Below are positions 47,504 through 58,960 of a DNA stretch of 64,000 nt, piece after piece. Both the position numbers and the translations under genes were made by a program. Numbering within the stretch: position 1 is the first letter of the stretch; each line of letters begins with the position of its first letter. The notes below the pieces were generated by a model. It was not told where the DNA came from and did not search any database. It was given only the letters and a program-made list of their open reading frames with translations. Location: contig NC_083562.1 of assembly GCF_019925205.1 (NCBI RefSeq), positions 2,976,001 to 3,040,000 of the forward strand. Reading direction: 5' to 3'. Source of the DNA: Metopolophium dirhodum (Eukaryota > Arthropoda > Insecta > Hemiptera > Aphididae).

Positions 47504-48365
47504 GTAGCGCAGCCTCATTAAGCGGATTGTTGATAACTGATAATGCTGATAATTTCCCCCACTTTGTGCATCGACAGATTAGGTTGTATAATATACGAGT
47601 ATAAAATATAGCGTCGAGTGTAATGTTGCCGAACGTACCGAACATTAACGAACCTTTATCATTGAGTGGGAGATTCGCGGATAGGACGCGTTTTGGTCAG
47701 GACATGGTAATGTTCTCTCGTTGTCCAGAGTATAATACCGTGACTGGGACCACGATTAAAGATATATATCTCATGTTCCACAATTATTCGTTCCAATGGA
47801 CATTTGACCAAAAACATTTTGGAACAAACATTCATTAGAACCAACGTAATTTCAACAAGAGAAAATTGGAACAAATGTTTTTGTAATGTAAATCTTTTTG
47901 AACGAATGATAAAACAGTTAAACGAAGAAATAGCTAAAATCAATAACTCTAAAACTCTTTGAGTAAACTTTACACACAATTTTACTAGGTATAATTTATC
48001 TAGTTCGAACGCTAAACGTAGTAATAATACAACCATTGTTGCCGCCGCAACATAAAAACATTATAAGAATATAGGACATCGGTCACGGCGGAACAGCTGG
48101 ACACACACTCGCATATCACTATTTGTATTGTTTTATTATTATTATCGTTGAATGTGTCTTGTGGGTTATATAATATGTAGATAAAGCCAGAGCATTATCG
48201 TACGCCGCCTCGTCGGCTGCCGAATAATATTTTAACACGGCCGCCGTGATTTTTGTCTCGCACCGCATGTTGTCGCGGCCGTATCGATGTAAGTATGTCA
48301 TTATAATTTATAAAGTGTTTATTTACTCAAATAGTAAAATGTATAATTGTATTTTTATAATTGTG
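47504..48365. other. No supported gene
   Basis: Contains a 71-codon plus-strand frame at 47,623 and a 125-codon minus-strand frame at 47,659 without recognisable motifs, and some GC-richer sequence at 48,180-48,290. Possibly the edge of an unrecognised retroelement. Confidence 0.3.
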
Positions 48366-49080
48366 AGCGCCAGAAGGGCATATCGAGATTATAATATTCA
48401 TTATTAAGTAAAATTGTGGGCACGAAACGCCCTTTTATATTATATTTTGTGTTGTGCGAACACCAACGTGTGGTGTGCAGTCAGATTTATTTATATACTT
48501 ATTTTATTATTGTGCGCCATAAGGGCAATACGTTTATGCTATTGTGGCGCATCGACGTTTTATATTATATAGCCATAGGCGCAAATCGCCACCTTTTAAT
48601 ATTACCTAATTATTTTATTATCGTGATTTGTGCGTGAATTGGCACCTTTTATTATATTTTGTGTGCGCCAAGCGCAGGACATATTATTATATTTTGTTTT
48701 AGTACAGCAGTTTTAGTCCAGCTAGCTATAGTCTGTGCTCCACAAATTGTGAGTTATTTTTATTATTATTTATTTATTTACCATACATAATCAATTATTG
48801 GGCCAAGAGGGTTGTAGATATTTTATAATTATTACTAAATTTGTCGTGCCAGAAGGGCCGTACATTATTAGCATCTTTATATTTTATGCCTAACCTGTTG
48901 GATCAGAAGGGTCACATGTTTTATACGTGGCAGCAGCTCAAATAGCTCTTCTATATTATTTATTATTATTATTTCGTTGGGCCAGAAGGGCCGCATATTA
49001 TTGTATACGATCTTCAGCTCAAATAGCTGCGTCAATGTATAATTTATTTCGGTTGGCCACAAGGGCCGGTCATTTATTGT
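48366..49080. repeat. Interspersed GCCAGAAGGGC palindrome-like motifs
   Basis: GCGCCAGAAGGGCA (48,368), GCGCCATAAGGGCA (48,514), GTGCCAGAAGGGCC (48,845), GGATCAGAAGGGTC (48,901), GGGCCAGAAGGGCC (48,979) and GGCCACAAGGGCC (49,055) occur in AT-rich spacers. Variants such as GTGGGCACGAAACGCCC also occur. Two CAGCTCAAATAGCT blocks lie between the last motifs. There is no coding capacity. It may be an untranslated region of a mobile element, given the integrase remnant just downstream. Confidence 0.55.
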
Positions 49081-49469
49081 AATAATTATTATATTTTTTA
49101 TACATTTGTGTTACGGCGAGTTTTATCATATAGATATTTTGTACTGCCGTTATTTAGAATTGTGTATTATACAGCAACTTACCCACCAGAAACCGTGTTA
49201 CTATTTTTTATTACCTATTTGCTTAACTGTATACACACACATATTCATACACAAATACACATAATTACACAACACGCACTACATGGCCGACTGCAGTAAT
49301 TGCTAGGTGATCCCGACCACTACTGTTCGGACTATTACACCATCACACACCCAACTTGTTCTCCATATTTCTAGGACTTAGGTGTTAGTGGTGTTAAGAG
49401 CCTAGTTGGTGTCCGGGCGCGCGTATTAATAATTGTAAGTTCCCGGCCCGCACAACCATAGCAAACGAA
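49081..49469. other. No gene seen
   Basis: Contains an ACAC-rich patch (49,230-49,275) and a GC-rich segment GTCCGGGCGCGCG near 49,411. Possibly part of the same decayed element as the integrase remnant. Confidence 0.3.
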
Positions 49470-50095
49470 ATACTTGAATTTCATCCAGCAGCAAAAGTTC
49501 TATGTCTACAGACCCCGAAAAAGATGTTTGATTTTACTTCTACACCACAGGCCAAGAAAGCGTCTGGTTTATATACAGATGTAATAACTCAAACACAATA
49601 AATTAGTATATTGTGACGATCCAAATGATCTAGTTACCAGATTAAATCTTTTAACATCATCACAAAGTGTTGATATTACTGGTGTTAATAATGAAATCAT
49701 ACCTATTTTAGAAGAATTAAGTGAGACTGATGAGAGGAATATTATGATATAACGACATTAGTAAATATAGCATAGAGCTACATCGACCAGCGAGAAAAAT
49801 ATTTTCTAGGCGTAGGCAACTAAAATATATTTAAAACCAATAAAAAGTTTATTGATGGCCTCTGGCAAGCTTCTTATTTAATGGATATGCAATTCTAAAA
49901 AAAATATGGATTTAAATACAGTTATTTTAGTTGTTATAGAGACATACTCAAAATATGTGTGGCCGTGTGGGCCGAGTCGCTGAAAAATAAAACGTGGAAA
50001 GAATTGATGTGTACCGGCGCGCTGTTATTCCCGGTTTAAAGAATAGGGACGTGTTTTGAAAGAATTAATGCAAAGATACCGTTTGAAAGGTTAAA
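49470..50095 (+). pseudogene. Decayed integrase-like gene of a large mobile element
   Basis: Fragments in shifting frames read LVYCDDPNDLVTRLNLLTSS, then IIPILEELSETDERN, ELHRPARKIFSRRR, and a degenerate 'DGLWQA....KYGFKYSYFS' stretch with several stops. The order resembles the retroviral-type integrases common in aphid genomes (annotated as transposon-derived F54H12.3-like; related to Polinton/Maverick or similar elements). In these a '(H)KPAR..FPRR' motif precedes 'DDLWQADLV.M..YS..N.G'. At least one catalytic Asp (DLWQAD) is lost and multiple stops break it. The family is recalled from memory, so the element class is uncertain. Confidence 0.5.
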
Positions 50096-50413
50096 AGATA
50101 TGTTTATTAACTTATTATAATGATTTTCTGTATAAAATTAAATGAGGTTCTGGCTGGACACCTGTGTCTACGAGACTGCCCGAGGCGGCCGTGACCAAGG
50201 GGCCCTTCCGTGCAACGGCCAGGGTGGGAATTGCTGGGTCAGCAGATTCCTGCTCGAGCACCCGGCCCCGTAGTCACGTACGCCAGCATACATATCATGT
50301 TGCAAAATAATACACTCTGATATGACTATATACTACGCTTACATATAACATGCCCCCAGGGCCAAACCAGAGCAGTTCCAGCGACTTACTATATTATGCT
50401 AAAAAAAAAAATG
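50096..50413. other. No gene; GC-rich unique patch
   Basis: 50,145-50,290 is GC-rich (GCCCGAGGCGGCCGTGACC, GCACCCGGCCCCGTAGTCACG) with no long frame. It is of unknown origin, and a poly-A tract follows at 50,400. Confidence 0.3.
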
Positions 50414-50632
50414 CATTTAAGAATAAGTACCGATAAAACGACGAACCGCCCCAGTTCACTATAACGGTATTAACAACTCGCGAGGAAAAACAATGTTCAA
50501 TGATAAAAGTATTATTGACGATAGACGCGTGTGATCGCAAACACGATGTATCAGTAAAGCGTTATGAATCTAAGATGGCGCACGAACAACGACACTGAAA
50601 ATCCACGGTACGGAGTAGGTACAAACAACTCA
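50414..50632 (-). repeat. Orphan copy of the ankyrin-type gene's 5' flank
   Basis: This matches 46,540-46,770 through TTTAAGAATAAGTACCGATA, CGAGGAAAAACAA, GCGTTATGAATCTAAGATGG and CGCACGAA.AACGACA. The homology stops exactly where the gene's 5' UTR begins. No repeat-coding sequence follows on the downstream (left) side, where a poly-A tract is found instead. Confidence 0.75.
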
Positions 50633-51120
50633 ATGAGGTATTTCGATAACTATTTTTAATCTAAAATAATTTAAAATCCATGAAAACAATTAACAAGTAC
50701 GAACTATGAAGTAACAAATAGTAACTACTAACAAGACGTTGAAGACAAACAAGTAACGAAGAACTTCAGTCCACGTAGACTGCGACTGCGGCATGGTACA
50801 AACCCGGCAGGGCAAACGGGACACACGCCCAGGGCCTCGCGTATAATATACAATAATATAATATATCGTGTAAATAAAATATTTCCAAACATTTTCGCAA
50901 CGACTTAAAATTTAAATACGTCTCAGATAATATCAATGTTTATATAGTAAATACGATCAGGTACTGTATCAAGAAGCTAACGATATAATGTGTAATTGGT
51001 TTTAATTTTTGTTTAATTTTAGTGTTGGTATTTATTTTTTCCTCGAAATGACGACGTCGACAATAATAACATGACATATAATAATATAATATAATAATAT
51101 AATTTTTAATATATATATTA

Positions 51121-51154
<34 letters not shown>

Positions 51155-51479
51155 GTGACTTGATATAATTAATTTAATGACATGAAACCTTTTAGTATAA
51201 AATATTTTCTGACATTAAAATTATTTTTATCACTTATATTTATTTTTAACTATAATTTTGTTTACGATTATTTCTCCTGGTGGTGGTGATTCTCATTCGT
51301 CATATCTCATATTACATTTTATTTAAATATAATTACACCTATATTTATTTTTATCGTCATCAAATATTCAAATCTTTGCAAAAACAATTAGTTTCGATGT
51401 TTACAAATTGTACATTGCAAAATGTAAATGCTAATGTATGTTTAAGAATTAAGAGGACGCAATACCCTGTGTTCTAGAA
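50633..51479. other. No gene; (TTA)n microsatellite
   Basis: A (TTA)12-like tract lies at 51,118-51,154. The surrounding sequence is AT-rich with no supported gene. Confidence 0.4.
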
Positions 51480-51787
51480 CAGTATTTGTCAAACTGTGGG
51501 ACGTTTACCATGGAAAGCACATAAGTAGTATGCAAACAAATTTTAATTATTATAAACATTAAATAGTATTTGATATTAGGTGGTTATTAGTAGTTTTATA
51601 AATATCGACGGCGTTGATGTCGTTTGTATTCGTAGAAATGTATATAATCCCTAAACAACCTTTTACATGTAAATAAGGTACACATTTTTTGATAACAAAA
51701 GAAAGTTATTTAGTCAAGTACGTAGAAATTTTCGTAATGGGCAGGTGGTCCTCGTCTAGGTACCTATAAAAATATTGAGAACCACTA
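51480..51787. mobile_element. hAT-like MITE
   Basis: The ends CAGTATTTGTCAAACTGTGG and ATTGAGAACCACTA (inverse TAGTGGTTCTCAAT) resemble hAT termini. The flanks TTCTAGAA and TTCTAGTG share six of eight bases, a probable decayed 8-bp target duplication. Confidence 0.6.
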
Positions 51788-51865
51788 TTCTAGTGTACCT
51801 ATGGATTTCGATAATATAATATTGTAAATACAGGGCCTCGCAAAACCTGGGAACGGCACTGAATT

Positions 51866-52161
51866 GCGCGGCAGCATCCCAAGACCATCTCCTTAAGTGA
51901 GTAAATAAAAGAACAAATAAAAATTACGGTTTTTAAATTTTATTTTAGCGGCAGAGTTCGAAACGTCAACTATAGCTGGGTCGGCGCGGACGGGAAGCCC
52001 GACCTCTAAGCGTGCGGCAGGATCCCAAGACCATCTCCCAAAGTGGGTAAATAAAAGAAGAAATAAAAATTACGGTTTTCAAATTTTATTTTAGCGGCAG
52101 AGTTCGAAACGTCAACTATAGCTGGGTTGGCGCGGACGGGAAGCTCGACCGACCTCTAAGC
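51866..52161. repeat. Tandem duplication, two ~148-bp units
   Basis: Units starting GCGCGGCAGCATCCCAAGAC and GTGCGGCAGGATCCCAAGAC are nearly identical over ~146 bp, including AGCGGCAGAGTTCGAAACG and GCGCGGACGGGAAGC. A third partial start follows at 52,162. They are related to 38,400-38,500. Confidence 0.85.
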
Positions 52162-52229
52162 GCGCGGCAGGGTCCTAAGATCCTGGTACAAAGCTCACGA
52201 CCATCCTGGAGGGGTGAAAAACGGTCTGT

Positions 52230-52243
52230 CACACACACACCCA

Positions 52244-52307
<64 letters not shown>
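52230..52307. repeat. (CA)n microsatellite
   Basis: About 38 near-uninterrupted CA dinucleotides. It produces an artefactual Cys/Val frame on the minus strand. Confidence 0.95.
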
Positions 52308-52313
<6 letters not shown>

Positions 52314-54865
52314 CTACACTATTGATTTTACCCCTCTCTGGATAATGTGTACGGAGACCCTTTTGTACGGGCGCGTTATATATAGTACGAGCGTTTGCAA
52401 AGGTTACATTTGCATATTATTGTACCGGCTTGAATAGATTCGTCTTACTATACATAGATATTGTTGTGTAATATTCGTTTCGGCCGGCGCACCGTTTCAA
52501 CCGAATGGCCGAATCGTTCGCGATTTAGGTGTAGTAATAAAATATAATAATTACGAACGATTATTCATAATTTTTATGTGACACGAAATTCTCGAGTACA
52601 CAGCTGATCTAAATTAGCTGACCACTGCAACGACTACTCGATTTGTTTAGTACAATAATAATATTCCCTCTCGAGGATAATAATATGACGTTCGCTGCTG
52701 TAACCAATATATTATACCCGTTCTGAAAATAATAATATATCACCATCAATAGGAGAATTTTTTTTTTATTTCACTACATTTAAAATTCTAGAACGTTTGA
52801 ACGAGTCGAGTATAAAATAATAATTATACTATTACGGCTACACGTGTGTATAATGTATAGCGCAAATATTTTATGAAAACGTTGTTCTTAGATAGGATTA
52901 TATTATATTATTATACGTTTATAATAGAACCACACACTTGAAAAACTTGTATAAAATATATTATGTGTTTGAGGAGTAATTTATTTAAAACTTTGACGTC
53001 GATATCCCTATACCTACACAAACCAAATGGCGTATACAAACGGTGTATTTACTTAAGTTATTTAAAGTTTGGATAAGATAAGTAAATATTTATTCGCCCG
53101 CAGATCCATTGAGGTCTTTACGGCACTACTGAAATGGACGACGAATATAGCAACGAAATTATTATATAAAGATAGTTTTATTTTTATATTTTAGTCAAAA
53201 AGAAATGACATTTAACGCCGTTTGATGTAAAAACAAATAGAACTAATTAATATATTAATGTACCTTTTCACACGATATATTGTGATGTATTTTTTTCCCG
53301 TATCATTTTAATGAGTTCGATATCAGTTTTAATTTGTTTTATTTTAATAAACATCACTGTGCAATATCATATCGTTGGAATTTCGCAAGCACAAAGTTTC
53401 AATAAGACTGAATAAATATTAATTTAAATGTATCACCAAAATAATACATAATAATGTATACAATAATTATTTTTAAAAAAGGTGGGCAAGTGGGTATCGA
53501 TATGCTGTATAGTATAGCTATAGTGTCGACTGTCGAGTGGGATCACTGTAATTGATGTGTCAAATTTGAATTCATTGCATACGCAAAACGATTCTGAGTG
53601 GTCTGTCAGTCTACATCAAGTATGTATTTTGATATTGCTATCATAATATATTATTGTTATTCACTTTTTAGTTTTTAGTCAATACTACCTTACCGTAGAA
53701 CAGTGCGAAAAGGTTCGTGGAGATTGTATACAATTATAAATAGATAATAGCTTAAAATTAATCGTATTATTTTGAAAATGACATTGCGTATAGTAAAATG
53801 TAAAGTATACATACAACCATACAAGTTCTAAGTCCCCGCGAATAGTGTTTTTGAATTGCAACGAAGTGACAGACATCTTTATTCTTCGTTTAAAAATCTA
53901 ATTCGACCAAATTTGGACTTAAAATGTCTATAAAAAATACTGTTTATATGTATATTTTGTGGTTACAATATTAACTACATATTATGGGTTATGAGTAATC
54001 TTGTTTTAAATTTTCAATCCTTAACTATAACAATTGTTTGCAAATTGTCGTGATATTGATTAGCTAGTTTTTATTAAAATTTGAACTCATAATGCTTATA
54101 AAGAAATCTTGCTATGGATATCTTTATTATTTTTAAAATGCTATTAAAATAACTATTATGAGGAACCACCTTATATCAAATTTTCAAACTTTTTGTTCCA
54201 GCGACATATTTTTTTTTTGTCCATATTTATAGAAATAAAACGAAATCAAAAATCGAAAATTTCTCATGCCTATAATTAGCTCAAAAAGAAGTCAAAAACT
54301 CTTTCTTGTATGGAAAATTTTCAATGTTCATTATTCGTTTTTGAGTTATCTACCTATGACAAAAAACAAATTAGGTTTTGCCCCCTATCCCCCCCCCCCC
54401 CCCCCGAATCAATATATTCATCGCTCGACTCAGAATCTAAAACCGCGGAATTTAGTTTTTATGCGTATACCGCGGTATTTATATATTATGTAGGGTAGGT
54501 ACATTTTTTCGCCGCCGGTGCAGAGAGGAATAAAAACGACCAATAATCGATTTGCTCGGACGGTCATAACTTATGAATATTTATGACTCGTAACTGCAAT
54601 ATATTATGTATTATATATAAGGTATACCTACTATATATAGATACCGACCTTTGGTCTCTGTATAATTACACGCTCGCGCGGCAGTAGAGGGTGTGCACAC
54701 GTTGCCGTCGCAGCTTAACTATATTTAGCGGAGTACTATATTAGACGAGATAAACGCAAAATGTACCCAACTATACTGAATATCGTGCGAAAAATGTCCC
54801 TTTTACACCGTCCGTTTATAATATTATTAATATGTCTTATCGCATTCGACACCGCAGCAGCATAC
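52308..54865. other. IR intron, no gene; dispersed repeats
   Basis: A dispersed repeat relative lies near 53,555-53,610 (AAATTTGAATTCATTGCATA). A poly-C tract at about 54,389-54,405 is followed by ATTCATCGCTCGACTCAGAA, another family seen near 3,770 and 10,725. No gene is supported. Confidence 0.4.
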
Positions 54866-55006
54866 CTGATTTTCACGACCAACCACAGGCACACGACGAT
54901 CACGAACATCGTCAGCAGGAACGCAGCCCATACTTCCGGGCTCCAAGTCTCCAAGTACGACAGCGAAGTGGCCCGGTTGACGGTATACTTTGCGTAGAGT
55001 TCGTAC
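54866..55006 (-). CDS. IR gene, M1 exon
   Basis: After acceptor CTGCTTACAG the exon completes the Trp codon split from the previous exon (TG|G) and reads YELYAKYTVNRATSLSYLET. WSPEVWAAFLLTMFVIVVCL and the rest of M1 (WLVVKI) follow. A 'yL.(P/T)(F/W)SPEVW' motif directly before a hydrophobic M1 is a hallmark of IR and iGluR proteins. The exon ends at donor ATCAG|GTATGC with two bases of an Arg codon completed in the pore-loop exon 17 kb away. A plus-strand frame over the same bases is its shadow. Confidence 0.9.
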
Positions 55007-56734
55007 CTGTAAGCAGACACGTTAAAACAATAATATAGGTTATAGTTACTTAGTTCTGTATTATGATATTATGTACTTCATGTGAAACGAAAATACTGCC
55101 GCCGTGCAGGGTACCTATATATAGTGTTATTGTAATATTTTGTTATAATTATTAATACGACATGCGGTGACGGACTAAATAATGGCGGGACCCTAGGTGG
55201 TTAAAATTTCGTGGCCCCTTAAAAAATTATTATATCTATATACTTATTTCCTACTCAATAATTAAAATTACCAGTTTTAATAATAATAACCAACTAATTT
55301 TAATGAATAAAAAAAATTGTTTATTATTTATATTCCACTAAAATTCTCATTAATTTACATAAAAAATTAATTTTATTTTTTATTTTTTATACAAATTAAA
55401 AAAATTGATTTAAAGTAAATACTAAATTGTAATCCTTTACATTTCTTTCTTTAAATTTGAACTTCAAATATTTACAGTGGTCGATGAAAGGTTGCAACGC
55501 ACGACGACAATGCCCGTCGCCGCCCGATAAATGATAATCTACAGACTACAATAAATATTATCAAGTACCTATTTATAATTTGACAAAATCAAAAAAAAAA
55601 TGTTACTACTTACAATATACATGTACAGTATGATTTTCATATTAACTTTTGTTCCCTATATAAAATGGATAATTAAAAAAAAAGTTTTAAATGATTATCT
55701 GTTTTTACGTAGCCCCTATAACGAGTGGGGCCCCTCGAGGTGGGTGTCTATAATTCACCTAATGGTTATCCGGCACTGGCCACTATCGAATATCGTACAT
55801 GGGTTTCTCAAATTTAACTTAACCTGACCTAACCTTTTTTTATTACTATAACTTGACAATAAAAATTAGATTGTGCTTTTAAATTTTCAATATTGCTGAA
55901 ATCTTGAAATTTTTTAATGCACATATTATATTATTATTTTGTCTACTTATTAATAGTGCACAATAATATATACACATGTGATCATATTATATTATATTAA
56001 CAATAAAATAGTGAGCATTGTTATAATGATATAATAATAATATTATGTGTATAAAATATAAGACATGCGCAATAACGTAACCATAAAGGGTATACGGGAC
56101 ACAATAATATGATATAATAGTATATTATATCATTGCTAAGTTTTTATGCAATTCCACCGATTTTTATCACATCGACTTGCACGTTGCAGTATAGGTACAA
56201 CACACCAACGTGATTGGTGTTTACGGAGACTCGTTCACGTTTCAACGGCGTTCGTGATATTGTATACTATGATATTATGATATGCTTTCGAGATTTTACG
56301 GTATACGGTATTGCTATAAATATAACAATTCGTATCAAATATACTTATAGCAGTTATATAGGTATGTATAGGTAACGCGTTACCCATTGTAATACAATCA
56401 AATGCACTTGCGCAGAAGAAACGCGCAGTAATATCGAATTTCAGCACGATATAATTATATCTATTGTAAATTTATTATACGCTATTATTATGACATTATT
56501 GTAAAATGTATGGCGGTGTGTAGAACGTTGCAGAAATCGCACGTATTCATATATTATATCAAATATTTGCCAACGAGAAAAGTTATCAATTTATATCAGT
56601 TTTCGAATCGACAAGCACTCGCGTTGCACTGCTGCAGCAAAGAAAATAATTACCATACGAGTATACAACCATAGGAAAACATACAGTATACCTCCACTTT
56701 GTATACGCCGTGCACGAAATTAATAGTGACTTAC
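55007..56734. other. IR intron (1.7 kb), no gene
   Basis: 55,170-55,830 has TE-like G/C-rich ends (GGGACCCTAGGTGG, GTGGCCCCTTAAAAA, GTGGGGCCCCTCGAGG, TATCCGGCACTGGCC). These suggest a decayed DNA transposon of unclear limits. No coding frame is supported. Confidence 0.35.
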
Positions 56735-56875
56735 CACGTTTTAAAAATTGGAATCGAGAAGTCGAAATCCTGTACGTCGGTAGTGGTGACCACGATCGGC
56801 ACCAAGAGGATGTCACCGGTGCTTTCTTTCAACATTGATTTGCCCGCACTGAAGTCTCCGCGCACGTAATTGCTC
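56735..56875 (-). CDS. IR gene, end of ligand-binding lobe S1 exon (first exon found)
   Basis: This reads SNYVRGDFSAGKSMLKESTG, then DILLVPIVVTTTDVQDFDFS and IPIFKT. The pattern 'gD(I/L)......(t)..R/Q.(f/v)DFS.P' is the end of lobe S1 in IRs, just before M1. The donor is ACGTG|GTAAGT. The acceptor is one of two closely spaced AGs (GCGAG or GAGCAG), both giving the same phase. The previous exon should end with two bases of a codon. Despite a search of the minus strand to 61 kb I did not find it, so the gene is 5'-incomplete here. The exons found encode about 400 residues, roughly the C-terminal two thirds of a typical IR. Confidence 0.8.
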
Positions 56876-58109
56876 CTGCTCGCAAACAGACATAAATAAT
56901 AAATTATTACTTAATAGATAAAAAAAAAACTTAAACTTAATAAATATTTTTTAACTTGGTTTTTGGAATATTAAATTAATTAATCAAATAAAATATAATT
57001 TTTACAAATATAAACTTTTAGTGCATATTTCTGAACCTTTAAAAGCATATTTTCAATGCATATTTTGCCAGTTTTTAGTGCATAAGTGTATACTTATTCA
57101 GACATTTTTAGGGCACGAACTTACGAGCCCTGGACATAATCATATTAGTAGGTATACGTATGATATTATACTATTATATTTCACGCTAGTGTAATATTAT
57201 TTGAGGGGGGGGGCAATGAGTAGACCGCCTGGGGAGGCACTCCCCCGAGAGTTGGGCCATGTTTTGGTATTATTATTGTATACAATAGTTTTTGAATGAG
57301 ATGATCGGTAGGTAGGTATTATAATTAAATACAACCATACAAGTCGAAAATGGATATCACAGTAGAAAAATATTCAAAAAGTTGATAATGTGTAGGCGTG
57401 AGAGGGAGCTTTCCGTGTTGTAATAAAAAATTTAACCACCCCTACCTGTCACCACCCTTCTTCGCACATCAGGTACGCCCTACCGTTACACGTTATTAAT
57501 ATAAACACTCGAAATACACTAACAAGTCCTTTAATCGCGTATTTATGTACACCGCGTATACTATAGGAACTAGTTGTTACCCACTCTGTGAGGTCAAGTG
57601 TATAAAGTATTACTATTTGTAAAATGCCATTGCGTACAGTAACATTTATAATATACGTAAAAGTCCCAAGTCATCTATGGTTATATCTATTATTTATTAT
57701 ACATTCACCTGACCAAAAATACCTATCGTTATTATAATATTTTATTGATATATTCGATGCGCGACAAAAACATTGCTAGTAGGTAGTTAATACTTTGCAC
57801 GGGCCCTCACAAGGACATGTTCAGTGTCCACAGAGCCCATTGTTCTGTTGAAATAAATAAATATACAAATACACTCTAATACGTGAAAAAGAAACAATAT
57901 TTTGTTTTTGTATAGACAATTTTATTGTGTATTCAACAAATGTAATTGTATAATATTTTAAGTACAATCGAAAGTTTAAACTCAAAGTGGCCTAATTTTG
58001 AACAATTTTTGAAATGTAAACCACTCAAAGTGGCCTAATAGAAAAATAATAATAAAAAATTATTAATTAATAAATATTATTAATAAAAACACCAGACAAG
58101 ACTCAATAC
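56876..58109. other. No gene recognised upstream of the first IR exon
   Basis: AT-rich. Poly-G tracts at 57,205-57,213 and 58,112-58,130, GCATATTTT-type repeats near 57,025-57,070 and two GTGGCCTAAT repeats near 57,989 and 58,030. Missing 5' IR exons may lie here but none could be supported. Confidence 0.35.
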
Positions 58110-58960
58110 GCGGGGGGGGGGGGGGGGGGAGAGAGTGGTGCGTGATGGCGAGGTGCTTGCATATAAAGCAATAAGGCTGCTGGTCACCTCTATACGTTCT
58201 TGCGGCACATCCCGAAGGTGGACGAGTGCAGTCGCCAGCGCGTTTGGTCGCGGGTGACGACCATATCTCGACGGCGGGCGAAGGCCACCGCGGGAGCGAT
58301 GAGACGGGTTGACGCGGTCAGTTAGCGATCTATACAGTGCGCATAGACGATGCGCAGGTACTGATGAAGACGACCGATGCGTGACGACGGCGACGGTGAC
58401 CTAAAACACTGAGCGAGCAGATGCAGCAGCCGTTGGAATCGGCGGCGACTGCGGAGACGCGACTCGACCGCCGATTGCCACTGGACGAAAATGGGAGGGG
58501 ATCGTCGGTCCCGATTCTCTCCGCGTGATTTTCGCCCTGACTCGACCGCGTCACCATCCGGTGGCCGTCCTGGAACCGCGCGTCGTCGTTATCCGTTTCC
58601 ACGAGTCCGGCGATGCTGACGTCCATATTATGTTCCTAGCTCAGCTGTATCGCAGTGTGTTTTGCAGTCTCCGCCGCCTTCGTGCACTCTGCCATCGTCG
58701 TGGTACCGTCGGGGCGGTATCTTTGCCCTCGACGGTACAGCTAGTCACCGCCGCCGTCGTCGTCGTCCGTCACTCCTGCAGGGCGATCGGAGCAGCCGGG
58801 CCCGCGCCCGGTCGTCAACTGGTGGTCTCGCGTGTCAGCAACCGCGCGACGCTGGCAACCGCGATCTCGTCATTCCGCGGGTGGCCGGACAACGTATACG
58901 TATACAGGGTGACTTATCGCCGGACACCGTAATAATAGTGCTCATTCGCGTACCACTCCT
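58110..58960 (-). repeat. GC-rich repeat block, copy B (inverted relative to copy A)
   Basis: On the minus strand this block aligns with 2,395-3,325 through a long series of shared landmarks in order, including AGGGCGAAAATCACG and TAGAGGTGACCAG. It is CpG-rich in AT-rich surroundings. A 98-codon minus-strand frame (MDVSIAGLVETDNDDARFQD at its start) is not preserved in copy A, so coding function is doubtful. The plus-strand frames of 135 and 147 codons are likewise not conserved. Confidence 0.6.

Noticed and set aside
52116..52304. Cys/Val repeat frame
   Set aside because: Translation of a (CA)n microsatellite.
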